Shown here piece after piece: positions 23,801-36,905 of a DNA stretch of 64,000 bases. The notes under the pieces were generated by a model. The model did no database searches and was not told where the DNA came from. It saw only the letters and a list, made by a program, of their open reading frames with translations. The first letter of the stretch is position 1. Each line of letters opens with the position of its first letter. This DNA is from Plasmopara viticola (Eukaryota; Oomycota; Peronosporomycetes; Peronosporales; Peronosporaceae): contig MBPM02000098.1 of the NCBI GenBank assembly GCA_001695595.3, positions 62,001-126,000 on the forward strand. Direction: 5' to 3'. Made by a program: the position numbers and the translations under genes.

Positions 23801-26800
23801 CTTCAACTTCAAATCCACTAAGCGCTACTCTTGATTTTTCTCCAGACCGCCAGCCATTCTTCACAAGACGCCCATCCCGGTCGATTTAATCGAAGACCTC
23901 GAGTCGACTTGTTCCTCTTTCTTGTCGTACTGGTCTGGGATTTACTGTTCGCCTTCGGCCACAGTACATCAAAATGGGATTTCTTAAAATTGATCCAATT
24001 TTTCCAAGACACCAAAAATCAGGCTTAATTAGACAGCCCCTTCACAGCCTTTAAAGTTTATTGATCGCTAACACACACGGCAATCGAAAAAACTCCGGGA
24101 TCGGACGGCCTTCGTGTTTAATACTATAGGACAGACCTACCATTTTGGAGCATAATATTCGAAGTTATACATGCTGCTCAATTCCAAAGGGGAAAACCGA
24201 CTAAATTTCAGCGGAAGGTCCAAGTCTCGCTTCTTTATAAAAAAGGCGATCGGAATCTTTCCAGCAATTATCGACTAATTTCATTACTTAATGTGGACGC
24301 TAAAATAGGGCGCAAAATTTTGGCCCATAGGCTTAGTTCCGTACTGGGAAAATGACTTCATTCGGAGTATTATGATTTTGTACCGGGTCGCGATATTCGC
24401 CGCGCACATTTACGGTTTCAAGCTTTGACCCACTTATTTGGAGGGGGGGAAATTTCCCGGCTGGCGCCGTTTTACTAAATTTTGCTTAAGCTTTTGATAG
24501 TGTCGTATGGGACGCACTTGATATCTTTATAATGCATTGTATATTTGGGGACAAATTCCGCCGCTGGATACTCTTTCCGAGTACATTAACAACCCTAATG
24601 TCTAATGACCAAACACTTGACCCATTTGGACTAAGTGCGGGGGTCCGTCAAGAAGACCCATTATCGCCAGCATGACTTCTGCTCTGCATTGAGACTTTGC
24701 TTATTTTTCTTCAAGTTCGTCTTCGAGATTTTGGTCTCCAAAATCAATCGGCCACTCACTTTATTAGTGACACTCACTCGATTTACAACTCGATGATTTC
24801 ACTTATAAAGTTATTTCCATACACTTATTAGCTTTGCTGTTGACTACACCGGACTCCTTCATGCTTTACGCCATACCAATTGCTTCTTAAAGTTGGTGGG
24901 GAACTTTTATTAGACCCCTGATATGAGTCTTAATACGGCTAAGACAAAAGCATTCCTTCCCTTTCAACCTTGGACTGCGAAAACTGAGCCATTACGACAA
25001 CCCTTTATCACTGAGAGTTATCGACAATAATTCCTGCACTAAACTTTTGCGTATTTATTCGGACCAACTTTTTCAGATGCTGATCGACTCCAGCATCTTA
25101 CCGTGGAGACGGAAAACCGGTGTTCGCTATGACTTCACCGCGCGAGGACTTTACGAGGTCAAGTTGTTATTCTTCAACAAATTATTTACCAGTACTATGG
25201 CAGACGGCAGATGTTTCTTATATTCCGTCCACTGGCTTTCAAGATCAACTGTCGCGCTAATTTTAAGCTTCTTGTGTCGTTTAAGTCTCCCAACGCTCTG
25301 GCCCACGAGTGGTGGTTCCTTTCAGAAAGTCAAGGTGGATTAGGTTTAACACCTACTTTAGACTTCATTAAGGGTCTTCAACTTCACAATTTACACACAC
25401 TATGCAAAGTGGTTTAAGTTGGCAGGATGCCGACTAATTTACCATCCTGGGCGGACCCAATTATTCAACGTTTCGATAAAGCAATTCCACCTTGGGGACA
25501 CGACGATGATATTGTTTACGCCCCAATTTTTATTGGCCCGGACCATGTGGTTTAACTTCGTTTCCATCGCTGGACAAGTCTAGGATCTTATCGGCACTTC
25601 GTGCTTTTTACATGGCATACTCAATTTCGCAAGAAATCTACAAGGCTTAATTGGCTAACCAAGCCCATTTTAGATAATGTGAATATTACCTACGGCAATT
25701 GTGGTAGAGCTCTAGCCGGAGCTACAAGGCCACTGGGGTTAGTAAAGTTACTAGCTGCCCAAGAAAATTTAGGCCGGCGCAACAATTCACGGTGTGCCCG
25801 ACACCTATTGCGGCTACAAACCTTTTCCAATTCTTAAGCCAATCTGGCTCAAGGCGGCTTGTCAGCGCGCATTTATGCAATCAATTCTTGGACATGGCTG
25901 GCTCTCGGTCGCGTTCACTAGACCCTTATCCAATAGGGCCTAGTCAAGCGCCACAATTTTACCCTGCACAGTACACCTGGACTTTTGGTACTTATGAAGT
26001 ATCAGAGCTACGTGTGGCCAGAAATCGACAATTTTTGATGATATTTTATTCACCGACATTGCCCCTTTCTCGACTCGGCGTCTTAGGTAGACATGATACG
26101 ACCATGTGGACCATTTACTACAAACTGGGTCGACATCTCTTGCCAGTCTACTTCGCCCTTCTTAATCGACTCCAGCACAACGCTTTATTTCTCGGTGATC
26201 GTCTTCACTGCTACAGTTTTAACCTGCCACCATGGTTGTGGAGTTCTGGAAACTGCTCCACATTTAATTTGGTATTGCGATTTGCGACTCAAGGTTGGTC
26301 TAAATGGCTCAATGCTTTTCGAGGCTTTTTTCGGGCCACACTGGAATGGGAGTAATTTTTTTTTTTAAACTTGAACCAACCGATCATACCAAGTCACGTT
26401 ACGGTTACAGTTTATTTGTGATTATTTACATTGTGCGAGTAGTGGTACTTCATTGCTCGTGGATGTATTCGCTTTCATGAGTCTAGAGCCAACATCACCG
26501 AAATTATCGCTCAAGTCGTGGCTGTTATAGTGCTTCACATACAGCACTTCTATCAACTTTTATGCTGAAAAAGTTTGAGCCATTCCTGTGCCAAACTCCG
26601 ACAATCACTTGAGTTGCTAGCCAGACTGCAATCCACCAGCAATTTACTGCTAAAATTTCACAATGAAGACTTGATACAGCTTCATAATGCTCCGGCACGT
26701 TCTCTTTACGATAAAAATTAGCTCGGAGCATTATACTCTCAACGTTTCCCTGGACCCATTTTAGCAGCCACCACAATTGGGTCCTATTCTATTTGAGAGG

Positions 26801-27280
26801 ATGACCCTTTTAGCTCTTGCTAGAAAAATGAGTGGGCTTAATACAAAATGCTTTTTTAAGCTTGCTTTTGGCCTTTCGTTTTTCCGGCCTTAGCACCTTT
26901 TGAACAGTTTGGCTTTCGTCATTTATGGTTTTTACTTCTGGAATCAGTCGCAGCCAATATGCTAATTGCCTGTTTGGGGTCACGGGTTCACACGATCTAC
27001 GTCACATTCTACATATAGATATGGTGGGACTACTGTCGAGTTAGCGGTCCTTGCAGCTTTTCTTCACCCAGTATTACCGTGTCTCCCAATTTGCATTGGG
27101 CTTCACCAAGGCGTTGTGTACCCCTAATTAAGGGCTTCGCATACCGACGTATTATTAGGAGTTGGAACGATTTCCTCACGACAGTGCCTTCGGCATTTAT
27201 CGATCAAATCAATTACAACAGATTAAACAAACTTATAAATACACTTATATATTTCGTTATATTGATTTAGTATTAACGAA
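20881..27280 (+). mobile_element. Degenerate L1/Tx1-like LINE retrotransposon
   Basis: A 6.4-kb plus-strand element read in many frames and broken by stops. ORF1-like sequence lies at 20898-21460 (DWEVYRILDGKTVNICGRRF, TPAQVVGRLCSRSR). More gag-like sequence lies at 22114-22485. The end of an endonuclease is at 23260-23450 (DPWRLQKANFQRF, NIDYISVSS, GMSDHNEISFRL). Reverse transcriptase follows at about 24080-24900 (KTPGSDGLRV, SSNYRLISLLNVDAKIG, VPGRDIRRAH). The catalytic box reads FAVDYTGLL where active elements have F-A-D-D. A C-terminal Cys/His finger is at about 26230-26280 (HHGCGVLETAPHLIWYC), and conserved-looking tail sequence reaches about 27270 (RRIIRSWNDFL). The ends are not defined. 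The element is clearly dead. Confidence 0.85.
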
Positions 27281-28028
27281 CTTATATCTTTAGGAAAAAT
27301 TCTAGAATTTTTGATTATAACAAGCTATCAAGTTTTCGACTCCCCGATTGTAGTCCCCCCCAATAGCATCACCTGTCAGTTTTGGGATTGTGGCGCATGG
27401 GTAGTAAAACCACTGCACCAACTGACCCGTTATGAAAATCAAGGGATTCAGTGCTTTCTTTGGATGCATCTTCAGTTCACTATGTGACTTATGATTTGTA
27501 TGCCTGCCGCGACTCAACGTCCTACAGTTTTAGCCTGTTTTAGTATACTTTAGACACGATCTAGATACCACAACAGAAGCTAGGCAACTTGCTGGATAAA
27601 AATGTAATGAAATTTGTTTATTCAAGCCCGAAAACTGAGCGCCTGGCAGTAGTTCCCTTAACCTAATATTTTTTCAAGACTGCTTGTCCGCTTTAATGTT
27701 GCAGTGTTACATATCAGCGCTCAGCCAACAAATCAGCTGCAGTGATCATTCCAAGTAAAAGAATTAACAATAAATATCTGAGTACATCGTCTTATGCACG
27801 CTATGTATGTTAGCACCTGTTGCCCGTACGCGCACTAATGGAAATAATTCTTTTTTTTATGTTCTTTCCTCCGAAATTGAAGATTTTCTTTGATTAGTCC
27901 AAATGACCATATTCTTCATCAAAAGCAGATATTTAATTACTTTCCTCAAGCATGTATTAGCGATTCAAACTGAGATGGATTATAAATTTTCAGACGATGA
28001 ACTAACGACAAAGTGATCCTCCGCCCGT
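27281..28028. other. Intergenic, no gene seen
   Basis: About 750 bp of AT-rich sequence between the LINE relic and a small ORF. No domain, repeat or RNA gene is visible. Confidence 0.5.
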
Positions 28029-28499
28029 TCAACATTTTGAAAATATCTTTTCCCAAATACTGATCGTGTTAAAACCCATCGACGCTACTTGCTTCGCAAC
28101 GTCAGTCATACGGGCATGCTGAAAGTTATTGTCATCATGTACTAGCTGCGTTTCAACAGGTACTGTTGAGTCGTTGCGAACCCCCTGATTCACTTCTTCA
28201 AAAACATCGTTAATTGCAAAGGCTACAAACTTCTCGGTGCCATCGCAGAAAGCCTCAGGCGACGCCGAAAAGTCAAAAGCGTTGAAACCTATAGACATTT
28301 CCGTACCGGCCGACTTGGGCCAGCAGCCGTGGTCAAACAGGTCAAAGAGCTGTTTTTCATTGCAAGGAATTTTGCGAAGTCGGTGATCGTCCACTCTGAG
28401 AGCCTCTGTGCTTAAGTCGGAAGTTAATCGCTGTTCGCGAAAAAGCTGGCGGCGGCGAGCACGGAAATTTTCCGTTTTTGAAACCTCATCGTTGAGCAT
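28029..28499 (-). CDS. Hypothetical 156-aa protein
   Basis: A single open frame starting at the first ATG (MLNDEVSKTENFRARRRQLF), directly preceded by an in-frame stop and ending EKIFSKC. The N-terminus is charged and probably helical. The middle is acidic and Phe-rich (IGFNAFDFSASPEAF, FVAFAINDVFEEVNQG). No signal peptide or membrane segment. No family is recognised. Codon use is gene-like and no frameshift is seen, so it may be real. It could also be one exon of a longer gene, since 530 bp separate it from TANGO6 and the 3' side is empty. Confidence 0.5.
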   Translation of the reverse strand: MLNDEVSKTENFRARRRQLFREQRLTSDLSTEALRVDDHRLRKIPCNEKQLFDLFDHGCWPKSAGTEMSIGFNAFDFSASPEAFCDGTEKFVAFAINDVFEEVNQGVRNDSTVPVETQLVHDDNNFQHARMTDVAKQVASMGFNTISIWEKIFSKC

Positions 28500-29033
28500 G
28501 GACACTTAAATTGTAAAACTGGACGTCGTGCTGGGTGCGGCTTAAAAAGTGCGTACAACTTTTAAATGCTATAGGTTCGTGACAAGGCCGGTCTCAGCCA
28601 ATCCCAGCGAGTTACATCAAAACGTCAGTGTAAAATTGAACAGCTGGTAGCGTTCCCATCATCTATAGTGATTTAAACCGCTCATCTTCACTAAAAGCAT
28701 GTGACACATCTCACGCCGCAATTTGAATCAAAGTTATGAGACCGTTGCCCGCTATCGTGCAATCAATTTTGTGACAACCCTCGCATGTACACATTCTTCA
28801 GGGCTTAAAACCTGAGCGTTGAACTGGCTACGCATATGATCCTTGCCATTTTAGCAGATAATCAGACTTGAATTGGCACCTAAAGCACTATAGGAAATCT
28901 AATGTGTGCTATCTGCCAATTTTAAAGCGTTTAATAAAAGCGTGCGCATATTACAGAATGCTATTATTCCGGGTTTAAGCTATTAAAATGAAGCACTCGT
29001 TATTTTATCATGGTCTACTTTATCGATCACAAC
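28500..29033. other. Intergenic, no gene seen
   Basis: 534 bp of AT-rich DNA between the small ORF and the TANGO6 stop. Nothing recognisable. Confidence 0.5.
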
Positions 29034-32000
29034 TTAAAGAATACGTAAGCTCGAGATACCGAAGACGGCATCGTGCTCCTTCACAGGTGGAAATAGCTCA
29101 GCTCGCATGACTTCGTCCAGCGCGCTTAGCGCACGAGTGGCATGAAAGATGACAACACGATCGCGATCAACACGAGTCACGTGCTTGAGCGTATGGTACA
29201 GCAGCGGTAATTGATCTGGCATGAGCTCCAGCATCTTCCAGCCAAGAAATTGCACGAGATGCCGCAACACAAACACTGCCCCGCGGCGTACTGCCACCAC
29301 GCGCTGTTGCTTTTCTTCTTCTTGATGCTTTCGTATTTTCTGCTGCTCATCTTTTGCAAACGTATCGCAGGCGACAGACTTTGGGCGCCGCGTTGTCTCG
29401 AGTGCAAGCTCTAGCTGAAGAACGCCAAATACGCATGTAAGCACGTCTTGTAAAAATGGCTGAAGCCCCCACTGTAATAAAGCACACACTTCTGCTAGAT
29501 TTGACAGACAACTCGAACGTAATGTTGCGGCTGCAAGGAGCTCCTGATCGCTCAATTGGTGTGGCATTTCTCCGGTCGTTGGTTCCTGATCATCAACGAA
29601 AACTTCTTGTATGAGCTGAGCACGCTTGATTACCGCACTTTGAAAGCGTTCTAAGTGTTTCTCATTAGAAGGTGGTGGACGGATGCAATCTAAGTACGCA
29701 TATACAAACAGCTTGCCGTACATAGGTAGCGTCTCGCCACATCGTCTTGCTGCAAACAATAGCGCTTCGCTCAATTTTATGCGAGTCTCGAGTGAGTTGG
29801 TCGGATCTAGCAAGGCTTTGACTAATATAGGCATAGCCACATCTGGATGCGCATCCGCGAGTGCAGCCAATCCTTGGATAGCTGCAAGGTATACATAGCT
29901 TTCGGCGTCGTGTAACTGTAGCTGAAAGACATTGACTAAAGCATGCACTCGTGGTGTCCACTCTGCATCACGTGTATGTATATGACTCCGACGCACAAGG
30001 TTTGTTAACGTCACGATACCACGCGCACGTAGCGGCACTAATTGACTTGACAAATCTTGTTCAGCCTTTTGCAGAATCTCGTCAAAACATTGCTCGCCTC
30101 CTTTAGCGGTTGTGACACGGAGAGCATCAAGTGCTTCTCGACTTAAAATGTGAGCGCGTGCGGTACTTGCAAGCTCTGCGACTTCAGGCCGCGAATGGCA
30201 AGACAATGTTTCTAATACAGGAAGCATTGCCCGAAGGTGATGCTCCTCCGCTTCACTGCGATGAGACGAACCTGCCTCAAGAATTGTTATTGCCACGCCA
30301 AGACATATTGTCAATATCTCGTCCCCGTCTTCAATATTCTCTGTCTGTACAGCACAATCAATCCACTGCTCCTCATCTACGAGCTTTGCTGGAGATGTGT
30401 CGTATGTCTGTAACACTGTTCCAACGCACTGGAGCACTACATTAGCACTACGTAGCACGGATGGACCCAAGGAATCGATAAGCGCCACTAAAAGCATCAG
30501 GATCATCTCGATACCATCTGTACTTGTAGGATTCTTCACAGGGACATACAAAGCAAAGGGATGCGTTATGTTTGCCGTTTGAACGTTCGTATCAGCGCAG
30601 TTTGCCTCGCTTTTCTTCCGCACGTGCATATATGTCAAAAGGAGCGAAACAAAGAGATCACCTACAACATCAGAGCTTTCAAGCTTTTCGTCTCCTAGTA
30701 GCTCCACCATCGGCATTATCAGCGACTTTAATGACTTCATCGGGTCACTTTCTTCCCCTATTCTAGTATCAGAGGGTTTTACCAGCCGAAGAGATATACC
30801 ACCGCTTCCCCCCGCGCAAAATTCACGTAATGGTCTCCACGACTTTGGATCTTCCTTTCGCTCATATCCACAAGCCAATAGAGACGGCTGCAGAGGAAGT
30901 GCAATAGGAATTACCGCTACTTGAAGCAGTAGTGCCGCACATGAGCACGAACGAATCCACGAAATGAGTAACGCACGAAGTGGCGTTACGAGATAACTTT
31001 TGCTGGTTGCAGCAAAAGCGTACATATGCAAGAGTGGACGTATAATCGGAGCAAGAGCTTGTAGGAATCGTTGAGAAGGTGGCGGTCCGCAAAGAAGCAA
31101 CCGCGCAATGTCCACGCAGCGATTTATAGCCCCTTCGCTTGTATCCTTCGATGAAAAGCTTGTGTTTAACCGAGTATCTTCGTAAATTAGTAACGGGTGA
31201 AATAGCACCGACAACATCTGTGTGTCGAATAGTGCAGGGTGGCGAGTTGCCAGCTGGTCGGCCAACAGTGCTGTCATCTCTCCAAGCAATCTGCTGCTAG
31301 TGTTTCCGTCTTCAGGAGTCACCGCCGCAAGCAGCAGCTTGCAAACTTGCGCGCCTAAAGCGATTGCATATCTTTCAGGATCTTCATTGCTAGGGCATTG
31401 GCAAATTAAAGTGACAACTTGCATTCTGGCCTGCGAATTTCCCTCTTCCACTGCTCCAAGCAACATTTCAATAGTCGCCACAATTCCGCCGTCTTCCATC
31501 AGCAGTCGCGACAACAAAGTACCACAGCGCAATTTGAATCTTTGACTCACCCCATTTTCACTTGCTACAGATGTTGCCTGACCTAGTGCTGCACGCAAAC
31601 TGCTCATGCTCATTCGTAGAGGCAATATTCGCAGCAACATCTCTTGAAGTTGAATAAATTCAATTTGGGCAGGCGTGGGTGCCTTTGTTTCGATTGCAAC
31701 CTCACCATACACTAACAGAACTAGTAACTCTAATACGTACTTGGGCAACAATATTGGCTGAAGCTGTGGCAATAACAGCAATTGCAACAATGCCTTAGAG
31801 ATCTCCAATAATTCATATAATGTTTCCTCGCTTTTTGCGTTACGGTCACCCACTTCCCGAGTATATTCACGATATCCCCACAACAACACATTCTTGGAAA
31901 CTGCATTTGCACGAAAACAGTCAGTAACCTCATCCTTTTAGACTCGTCAACACAACAGCTCCTCACTTTTCAAAGTGCGCGTGGGTCTCCTCTTTTCAAT

Positions 32001-32420
32001 GGACATGAGCACTTCAGTTGCTACACGAGGGTATACATTCCAACAAAAGAGCAGCTCCACAGCCGCCTGTAGTACTGAAAAATCGCGTAGACTCAAGAGA
32101 CCTGCGGGAGCTTGAGGCTTCTCATCTTGTCGTGGCATTTGGCTGCCTAATTTTTTGTCCTGCAGCGTCTCCAGCTCGTCCAAATGTTGCATACAAACAC
32201 AAAGTTGCTGGAACGTTGGCACGAGGCCGCGCTGCCACGCTTTGTTATGCCATTGGATACCAATTGGCGTCTCTGAACAGTCACAGAGCTTGCGTACAGC
32301 CTTTACAACGTTGCTGCTTATCGCATGATGGTCCTCCGTAGTTTTTAAATCTCGTAGGGCGTCTACAAATGAGCGCAACGAGCGCATCAGCGCCTGCTGC
32401 TGCTCTACCTCGCTCTGCAT
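29034..32420 (-). CDS. TANGO6: TANGO6/RTP1 family armadillo-like protein
   Basis: Two minus-strand exons, 32420-31952 and 31900-29034, joined over a 51-nt intron. They total 3336 bp, 1111 codons plus stop. The protein is almost wholly helical with HEAT/ARM-like repeats. The diagnostic first RTP1 C-terminal region is present (LHDAESYVYLAAIQGLAALA followed by DAHPDVAMPILVKALL), and the second is near the end (VAVRRGAVFVLRHLVQFLG, RDRVVIFHATRALSALDEV). Yeast Rtp1 helps assemble and import RNA polymerase II. Animal TANGO6 was found in a screen for Golgi organisation and secretion. Which role applies here is open. Its ATG lies 83 bp downstream of the syntaxin stop on the same strand. Confidence 0.9.
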
Positions 32421-32503
32421 GGGATACTATTGAGTAATTTGCAAATTTAATAAAAATTTGATGGCCAGAATTCATTATTTATGAATATGCTCTATCTCAT
32501 TAT

Positions 32504-33646
32504 TTACGAGTGTTTTAGCACTAGCAGCACTGTCATAATAAAGATCATAACGAGCAGTAGCCCAATGCACTTCATAGGGCGACTACTCTTCTGCGTCTCT
32601 TCAGCCTTCTCCAACTCCTCAATGCCTTTCTCCGTCTGTTCCACCACCTGCTCCATATTATAGTCGATGCGGTCCAATATTGTACCTTGATCGATCACAA
32701 GCACAGCTAGTTCCTTAAATATTGTTGCCAGCTCCGTAATAGACGTGGCAATTCGTTGAATTTCCTGGTCACGCTCGTTAATGACATCCTCAGCAATCTC
32801 TACCTCCGTGACTTGAGCCTGTGTAAATCCCTATAGCAGTACCACGTTAGTTTGCAGCGTAAACCATCACTTTCACTGAAGGCATCAAATGTCAAAGTCT
32901 ACATACAGTGTCCTCTCCACCCCGTCGTTTCTGCTTGACTTCATTCTCTGCAAGAAAGTCAAACTCAACAGGACCCTCTTTTTGATTCTTTACTCGTGTA
33001 AGGTATGTCTTTTGTGATTTTCGAAAATCACCCGATAGCGTCTGGAGTTGTGTTGCCAATGCTCTGCTCAGCGACAAGTACAAACACTATAATCCATCAG
33101 CTTCAATGCATGAATTTACTTTACCTACTGCCGTCACATAAGCTAACCGTACCTCTGTACGTTCTGCCTTGTTTTGGCATCAGCGGCCGAGAACTCTCCA
33201 TTTCGATCGCCCTGCGCCATGCGTCGCAGCCCCTTCTCGGCACTTCGAAACTCGTCCGTTATGTCTTGTGTCAACTGTTCAATCTCCTGCTCATGCTTGG
33301 ACTCCTGACCATCGAAACGTACCATCAGGCGATTCGTATGGAGTTTGTTGAGCTTCTCCACTGTACCAACAACGTCAATACGTCAGTCTTGTCCATCGTA
33401 CGACCAACACTTTGGTATAATTTGCCACCTACTCATCCCCTTGATACGGCTTACGTGCCGATTAGTGCCATTGACAACATCTACCCATACAGGGGCGATC
33501 GTGACGCTTGCGACTTCCTGTTGTGCGCTCTTTATAAGCGCGCTGCCTTCCTCGCGGTGGCTGACAATGTTCTTGCGTCGCAGCACCTTTGACTTTTCAT
33601 CCGCACGCAGCTGAAGAAATTGTCGTGTCAAATCTCGTGTAGCCAT
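32504..33646 (-). CDS. STX16: Syntaxin-16/Tlg2-type Qa-SNARE
   Basis: Four minus-strand exons: 33646-33433, 33360-33153, 33066-32907, 32830-32504. They total 909 bp, 302 aa, in phase. It starts MATRDLTRQFLQLR, close to the usual Tlg2/STX16 N-terminus that binds Sec1/Munc18 partners. A Habc-like helical region follows (EKLNKLHTNRLMVRFDG, EIEQLTQDITDEFRSAEKGL, LQTLSGDFRKSQKTYL). The Qa-SNARE helix has ERDQEIQRIATSITELATIF and VLVIDQGTILDRIDYN with the central Gln, and the C-terminal membrane anchor is CIGLLLVMIFIMTVLLVLK. The family drives fusion of endosome-derived vesicles with the trans-Golgi network. It is head-to-head with the beta-mannosidase gene, 162 bp apart. Confidence 0.93.
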
Positions 33647-33808
33647 GCTTATTCTACCGATGTCCAAGTTGCTGCTATTCAACTTTCTCAGGAGCGCTTT
33701 CACGTCCGCTACGTCTCCTAGTGTATTTTCGGTCTTTATGCCATTTGTGTAAGGAACACAAAGCAGAGAAATAGTACTAAATCGCGGTGATAAAATTCCT
33801 TTGCCACA
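33647..33808. promoter_or_regulatory. Shared divergent promoter region (STX16 / beta-mannosidase)
   Basis: Only 162 bp separate the two start codons, so both promoters must lie here or overlap the 5' ends of the genes. No TATA box is evident. ATGCCATTTGTG near 33738 partly fits the CA-A/T-TTT core of oomycete initiators. Confidence 0.55.
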
Positions 33809-36800
33809 ATGTTCTTGACTTCCACCGCGCTTATACTAGCAGCGGGTTCTACTAGCACTAATGCTCTTGACATCCTTCTTGACTGCTGGACGTTCAGTTC
33901 TTCGAATGGATCCGTCCGCGTAGACAACGTATCAGTGCCTGGCACTTCTCACGGTCATTTGATGGACGCTGGAGTCATGGGCGATCCGTATTATCGCTTT
34001 AATGAGCGCAACTATCAGTGGATAGCTCTGGAAACGTGGACGTACACGACGAATGTAACACTTCCAAGCGATCATGTAAAGACAAAGTCAACGCTTGTGT
34101 TTGAGGCGTTGGACGGAGTGGCACACGTGACGGTCAATGGCAATCAGGTGGCGACCACGGCAAATTCCTTTGTTCCATACCGAATCGACGTAACAGCTGG
34201 ACTGCTTCCAGGAGGAAATCAGATCCAAGTGGAATTTCATCCTGCTTTGGAATACGCTCGACAACAGGCAACCAAGTATCCGTACTTTGTCCCAGCAACG
34301 AAAAACTACAACACGTGGACGGAGCCGACGCGGCGCTCGTTTGTTCGAAAAGCGGGGTCAGATTTTGGCTGGGATTGGGGACCAGCATTTGTCACATCAG
34401 GCATTGCTGGTCCGGCATATATTGAGCTGCATGAGGCGGTAATTAGGTTAAAGGATTTACACATGGTGCAAGTCTTTCCTAATGGGAGCGGCGATCTCTC
34501 GACAGTGGAAGTCACTGTCCACGTGGCGCTAAATGGTGGAAATGTGAGACACGAACACGTCACGTTTGTTTTGTATCTCAATGAAAAGATAACATCCGTC
34601 ATAAATACGACGATACCTGAAGATTGGATGGAAAATGCAACAATCGATTTTACGTAAGATGCTTTAGAAAATGCTTTTTTCTGACTGCTGACATGGGTAT
34701 TTGAACTCACGTTTGCAGATTCAATCTCAAGAATCCAAAGTTGTGGTGGCCTGTGGGGTATGGCACGCCCTACTTGTATGATATACGCGTGGATGCATCT
34801 GGTGCAAACTTTCGTTCATCTCTTTCTCACAAATGTGGCATTCGCCATGTAGAATTGGTCCAGGATTACACAAATGCGGGCAACGTGGCTGGCAAAACAT
34901 TTTACTTTAAAATCAATCGTATACCCATCTTTATCAAAGGCGCAAATTGGATCCCGACAGATTCGTTTCCTACGCGCACTAAGGCCTCGACAGTGCGGCA
35001 CTTGCTGGAAAGTGTCCGTGCTGCGAACATGAACATGGTATGATTGGCAAAATGTATGTTAAAGGATCTTTGCTAACGCATTCGTCTAACGTGGCAGATT
35101 CGTGTATGGGGCGGTGGTCGATATGAATCCGACCTGTTTTATTCCGAGTGTGACCGATTGGGCATTCTGGTGTGGCAAGAATTCATGTTTGCGTGTGGAA
35201 TGTACCCTCGCGATACTAGTTTTCTTCAAAATGTGCTGGAGGAAATTGATTTTCAAGTAGGCCGACTTCGAAAGTACTCAAGCATTGTCATTTGGGGCGG
35301 GAACAACGAGAACGAAAATATGATGGAGCAGTTTGTTGAGGCACCAATCTTCCCGTCCGGGACAACCTTTAACCGAGATATTGCCGTTGCCGATTTTACT
35401 AAACTCTTTGTGGATATAATTCGCCCCGCTATCGTTGCGCTAGACTCCACGAGGCCGTTTGTCGATACGTCTCCATCTAATGGCCTGTACTCCGTCAATC
35501 CTTACGTCAAACGATGGGGTCCTACCAATGGAATAGCGTTTGGGTGCGTATTGCTTGCCTAATTGTCCATTTCAATTAGCACTGATGGCACTGTCTAACC
35601 TGCCTGATGTTGCAGCGATGTTCATTTTTACGACTACAAGAAGGATTGTCAAGACTATCACATGTATCCTCGGGCCCGCTTTATTTCTGAGTTTGGCTTT
35701 CAAAGTTGGCCTTCAGTCGCCTCTCTTCGTGACGTATCCTCGGAAGAGGATTGGAAATCGTTTCAATCATTTTGGAAATTTTTAAAGTATCGTGAAAGAC
35801 ACGAGAATGGCACGATTCAAATGCTCACGCAGCTCAAGCGGCGCTTTCACGTACCGTTCCCCTTCCACGACGAAATGTGGCTAAGCAACGTCTCAAATAT
35901 CCTGAGCGGTGATTTTGTCGATTTTAGCATCAGCAAGCAGATTGAGTCGTATTTGTATCTGACACAAATCCAGCAATCGTTGTGCTATCAATCCGCCATC
36001 CAGACGTGGCGGCGCGGTAAGAACCCCTCATTGGGCATGACAATGGGTATATTGTATTGGCAGTTGAACGACATCTGGCAAGGAAGCAGTTGGTCGAGCA
36101 TCGAGTACTCGGGCAGATGGAAAAGTTTGCACTACGTGGCAAAGAGGCAATTTGCACCTTTTATCATTACGAGTCACGAAGAGGTCGAGCACAAAACTGT
36201 AGTTTTGTATGGCGTGAGTGATATAAACGAAAATTTGCAAGTTGATATCGTGTATGAGCTCCGCCGGACTAAATGCGGTAGTCTTGTTAAGTCAATTGAC
36301 CACCAAGCCATTGCAATAGCAGCATTGGTACGTGCCCTCAATACGATAACGAAGTATGGTGCTTGCCAAATTAATTCACTATTACGCAGGAAAGCCGTTT
36401 GGTCGAAGAGCTGGACATCGATGCTTTTCTAGATTATGACACTACGTCTTGCCGCCGCCGGTCCTGCTTCTTGTTAATCCGCTGCATTGTAAAATGTAGT
36501 GTCACTGGACATGAAGCAGATGCCTGCGAAGACACGCATCATTTTTTTGCACCGTACAAGCAGCTGGATTTGGGCCGGGGCGAGGTAACTATCCACTCTG
36601 TGGAAAAGACTAAAGCAAACCACACCGTTGCGTACAGTGTGGAGCTTGTGGCAACAGACTTTGTGGCACTGTTTGTGGAGGTGGATACGCCAAGCACATT
36701 GGGCCATTGGAGTTCAAATTCATTTCTGATGGTTGGAAACGAGACCAGAAAATTGGTATATACTATTGCGATTTCGGGGAATGACGACGGCATTTCGGCC

Positions 36801-36905
36801 GACGCGTTTTCGAAATTACTGACTGTCAATTGGCTCCAAAAGAGATACGAAGTCTCGACTAAGGACGTAGAGGTGCAACCAGGCGTGTTGTTTGCGGAGC
36901 AATAA
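33809..36905 (+). CDS. MANBA: Secreted/lysosomal beta-mannosidase (GH2)
   Basis: Five plus-strand exons: 33809-34653, 34719-35037, 35098-35543, 35616-36327, 36390-36905. They total 2838 bp, 945 aa, in phase with GT-AG borders. A signal peptide covers about residues 1-19. The N-terminal jelly-roll includes [39 protein letters not shown] and [14 protein letters not shown]. The GH2 barrel includes [27 protein letters not shown] and [12 protein letters not shown], with the putative acid/base Glu459, and [13 protein letters not shown], with the putative nucleophile Glu562. C-terminal beta domains follow. The family removes terminal beta-mannose from N-glycan fragments in lysosomes or from plant mannans outside the cell. 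All key residues are present, so the enzyme is likely active. Confidence 0.95.
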
